A stretch of 6,658 bases of DNA from Hyella sp964606015 (GTDB taxonomy: Bacteria > Cyanobacteriota > Cyanobacteriia > Cyanobacteriales > Xenococcaceae): the NCBI GenBank assembly GCA_964606015.1, contig CAZSEZ010000220.1:1-6658 (forward strand), given 5' to 3'. The notes below the pieces were generated by a model. The model saw only the letters and a program-made list of their open reading frames with translations. It was not told the DNA's origin and ran no database searches. The position numbers and the translations under genes were made by a program. Numbering within the stretch: position 1 is the first letter of the stretch; each line of letters begins with the position of its first letter. Positions 5,385 through 6,658 of this stretch are shown here, in pieces.

Positions 5385-6520
5385 AACGTATTTTGATGGT
5401 GGCTACGGTTCCGACTACTTTGTCTGGTTTTATCCTTCCCTTTGTCCGCCATTTTCGTGCCCTGGGTTGGAGGGTTGAAGGTCTAGCACTAGATATTTCT
5501 CAAAATGAAACTTGTGTAGCTGAATTTGATCGAGTTTGGGATGTTTCGTGGTCTCGAAATCCGCTTGATCCCAAAAACCTTTTGCTAGCAGCTCCCAGGA
5601 TTAATGAAATCGTAGCTCAGGGCAACTACGACATTGTTCATGTCCATACTCCTGTTGCTGCTTTTGTGACTCGCTTTGCCTTGAGAAATTATTCTCATGA
5701 GAAGAAACCCCAAATCTTTTACACTGCTCACGGATTTCATTTTCACTCTGGAGGAACTTGGCTGCGGAATGCTGTTTTTCTTGGTATTGAAAAGATTGCT
5801 AGTGCTTGGACAGATCAGCTAATTGTAATCAACCGTGACGATGAAGCTGCTGCTCATAAATATCGTTTTCTCCCGCCAGAAAGGATTAATTACACCCCTG
5901 GTATTGGCCTAGACACTAGCTACTACAGTCCTGCAAAGGTTTCTCCTGAGGAGATCTCTAAAGTTCGCCAAGAATTGGGATTAACTTCTAGTGATTCTTT
6001 ACTGTTGTGTGTAGCAGAATTTACCCCTAACAAAAGACATTGCGATCAACTTGAAGCGATCGCTAAGCTTAAGCGTCCTGGCGTTCATCTCGCTTTTGCT
6101 GGAGATGGTGAAATTCGTCCTCAACTAGAAGCTAAAGCACAAGAATTAGGGCTGACTGAACAGGTTCATTTTCTGGGGTTTCGTTCTGATATCCCTGCTT
6201 TAATCAGGTCTAGTGATGCTCTATTACTGACTTCAAAGCGCGAAGGATTGCCAAGAAGCATCATGGAAGCTCTTTGTTTGGGGACCCCTGTAATTGGAAC
6301 ACAAATTAGAGGTATTAGAGATCTCTTGGCAGATCAATGCGGTTTACTCGTGGATGTCGGCGATACTCCAGCTTTGACAGAGGCCATTGCTGCAATTTTA
6401 GATAATCCTACTCAGGCTAGCCAAATGTCTATTAGGGCACAACAGAAAATTTCTGTTTATGACGTCGCTAACATCATTCAGATGTATGAGATGTTTTACA
6501 ACTCCGTAATCTCTCAGTAA
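5381..6520 (+). CDS. GT4-family glycosyltransferase (CapM/PglA/EpsD-like)
   Basis: This 379-residue enzyme is a full-length GT-B fold retaining glycosyltransferase, probably acting on a lipid-linked acceptor at the cytoplasmic face. The N-terminal half has YDIVHVHTPVAA (83-94), a signature strand and loop, and YTAHGFHFHSGG (114-125), characteristic of CapM/PglA/EpsD-type enzymes. IEKIASAWTDQLIVIN (136-151) follows. The C-terminal half has PGIGLD (173-178), VAEFTPNKRHCDQL (211-224), FAGDGEIRPQLE (239-250) and LGFRSDIP (265-272). The E-x7-E signature is E288 to E296 in EGLPRSIME, then LGTPVIGTQIRG (300-311). The start overlaps the end of the GH123-like gene by four bases (ATGA) and has a good Shine-Dalgarno sequence, so production of the two proteins is probably coupled. 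There is no transmembrane segment. Family members include enzymes that add GalNAc, Gal or deoxy-sugars early in repeat-unit assembly, but the donor here is unknown. Confidence 0.92.
   Translation: MKRILMVATVPTTLSGFILPFVRHFRALGWRVEGLALDISQNETCVAEFDRVWDVSWSRNPLDPKNLLLAAPRINEIVAQGNYDIVHVHTPVAAFVTRFALRNYSHEKKPQIFYTAHGFHFHSGGTWLRNAVFLGIEKIASAWTDQLIVINRDDEAAAHKYRFLPPERINYTPGIGLDTSYYSPAKVSPEEISKVRQELGLTSSDSLLLCVAEFTPNKRHCDQLEAIAKLKRPGVHLAFAGDGEIRPQLEAKAQELGLTEQVHFLGFRSDIPALIRSSDALLLTSKREGLPRSIMEALCLGTPVIGTQIRGIRDLLADQCGLLVDVGDTPALTEAIAAILDNPTQASQMSIRAQQKISVYDVANIIQMYEMFYNSVISQ
6056..6063. repeat. HIP1 octamer GCGATCGC
   Basis: Fourth perfect HIP1 palindrome in the window, inside the third glycosyltransferase gene and encoding the Ala-Ile-Ala of residues 226-228. 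Confidence 0.85.
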
Positions 6521-6541
6521 CTTTGGAGTTTCTAGAGATTA
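6500..6541 (+). repeat. Two interleaved inverted repeats across the gene 5 stop codon
   Basis: AACTCC at 6500-6505 pairs with GGAGTT at 6525-6530, and TAATCTCT at 6507-6514 pairs with AGAGATTA at 6534-6541. The arms are interleaved in the order 1-2-1'-2', so the two stems either exclude each other or form a pseudoknot-like fold around the stop codon at 6518-6520. No T-run follows, so this is not a standard intrinsic terminator. It may be a transcript-end or attenuation structure, or chance pairing. Confidence 0.3.
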
Positions 6542-6579
6542 ATATCAAAGAATAACTTTAAAATTAACCATAAATAAAC

Positions 6580-6658
6580 ATGATAAAAATTCTTTTCATT
6601 AGCACTGCCCTAGCTGTGGGACGGGCTGAAGTAACGCTATCTACTCTCCTGCAAAATA
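6580..6658 (+). CDS. N-terminal fragment of a probable GT4 glycosyltransferase, cut by the window end
   Basis: An ATG at 6580 opens a frame of 26 codons that runs off the window. The visible protein begins MIKILFIST, a hydrophobic first beta strand typical of GT-B fold glycosyltransferases, and continues as LAVGRAEVTLSTLL. This lines up with the usual glycine-rich first-strand motif, GGAERVL in gene 1 and GGAQRQL in gene 3, at the same distance from the N-terminus. One glycine is replaced, giving GRAE. It lies 59 bases after the stop of gene 5 on the same strand, in an A/T-rich spacer with no Shine-Dalgarno sequence, as for genes 1 to 3. Identification rests on a short stretch plus context. 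Whether the gene is intact cannot be judged. Confidence 0.6.
   Translation, partial: MIKILFISTALAVGRAEVTLSTLLQN

Noticed and set aside
6521..6579. Possible intrinsic terminator after gene 5
   Set aside because: The available stems are A/T-rich and interleaved, and no T-run follows them; the next gene continues on the same strand.

Overview
The window looks like part of a cyanobacterial cell-surface or exopolysaccharide biosynthesis locus. The cyanobacterial assignment rests on four copies of the octamer GCGATCGC (HIP1, a palindrome strongly over-represented in many cyanobacterial genomes), moderate-to-low GC by eye, and the near absence of Shine-Dalgarno sequences before most genes. The genus cannot be named from this sequence alone.

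Layout: all genes are on the + strand and closely packed. (1) 45-1163, a GT4 glycosyltransferase of the AmsD/PglH-like type. (2) 1248-2546, a multi-pass membrane protein of the O-antigen polymerase/ligase (Wzy_C) superfamily. (3) 2593-3729, a second GT4 glycosyltransferase, best started at the ATG at 2593 rather than the upstream TTG at 2551. (4) 3765-5384, an exported or membrane-anchored protein with a GH123-like (DUF4091) architecture. (5) 5381-6520, a third GT4 enzyme of the CapM/PglA type, overlapping gene 4 by ATGA. (6) 6580 to the window end, the first 26 codons of what looks like another GT4 enzyme. Gaps are 84, 46, 35, -4 and 59 bases, and there is no gene-free stretch over 300 bases. 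There are no RNA genes, mobile elements or CRISPR arrays.

How the genes may work together (inference from families): the GT4 enzymes would add sugars one at a time to a lipid-linked repeat unit at the cytoplasmic face. The Wzy-like protein would polymerise or transfer the finished unit on the far side of the membrane. The exported GH123-like protein would trim, cleave or bind the product outside the cytoplasm. A priming transferase, a flippase (Wzx) and export/copolymerase components (Wza/Wzc) are not in this window and would be expected nearby.

The most interesting element is the exported GH123/DUF4091 protein placed inside a glycosyltransferase/polymerase operon and translationally coupled to a glycosyltransferase. 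It keeps an adjacent Asp-Glu pair in the position expected for the family's catalytic pair, and has only two cysteines, both near that pair. This suggests a locus-dedicated polysaccharide-processing enzyme, possibly for an N-acetylhexosamine-containing polymer. Nothing here proves a wholly new system.
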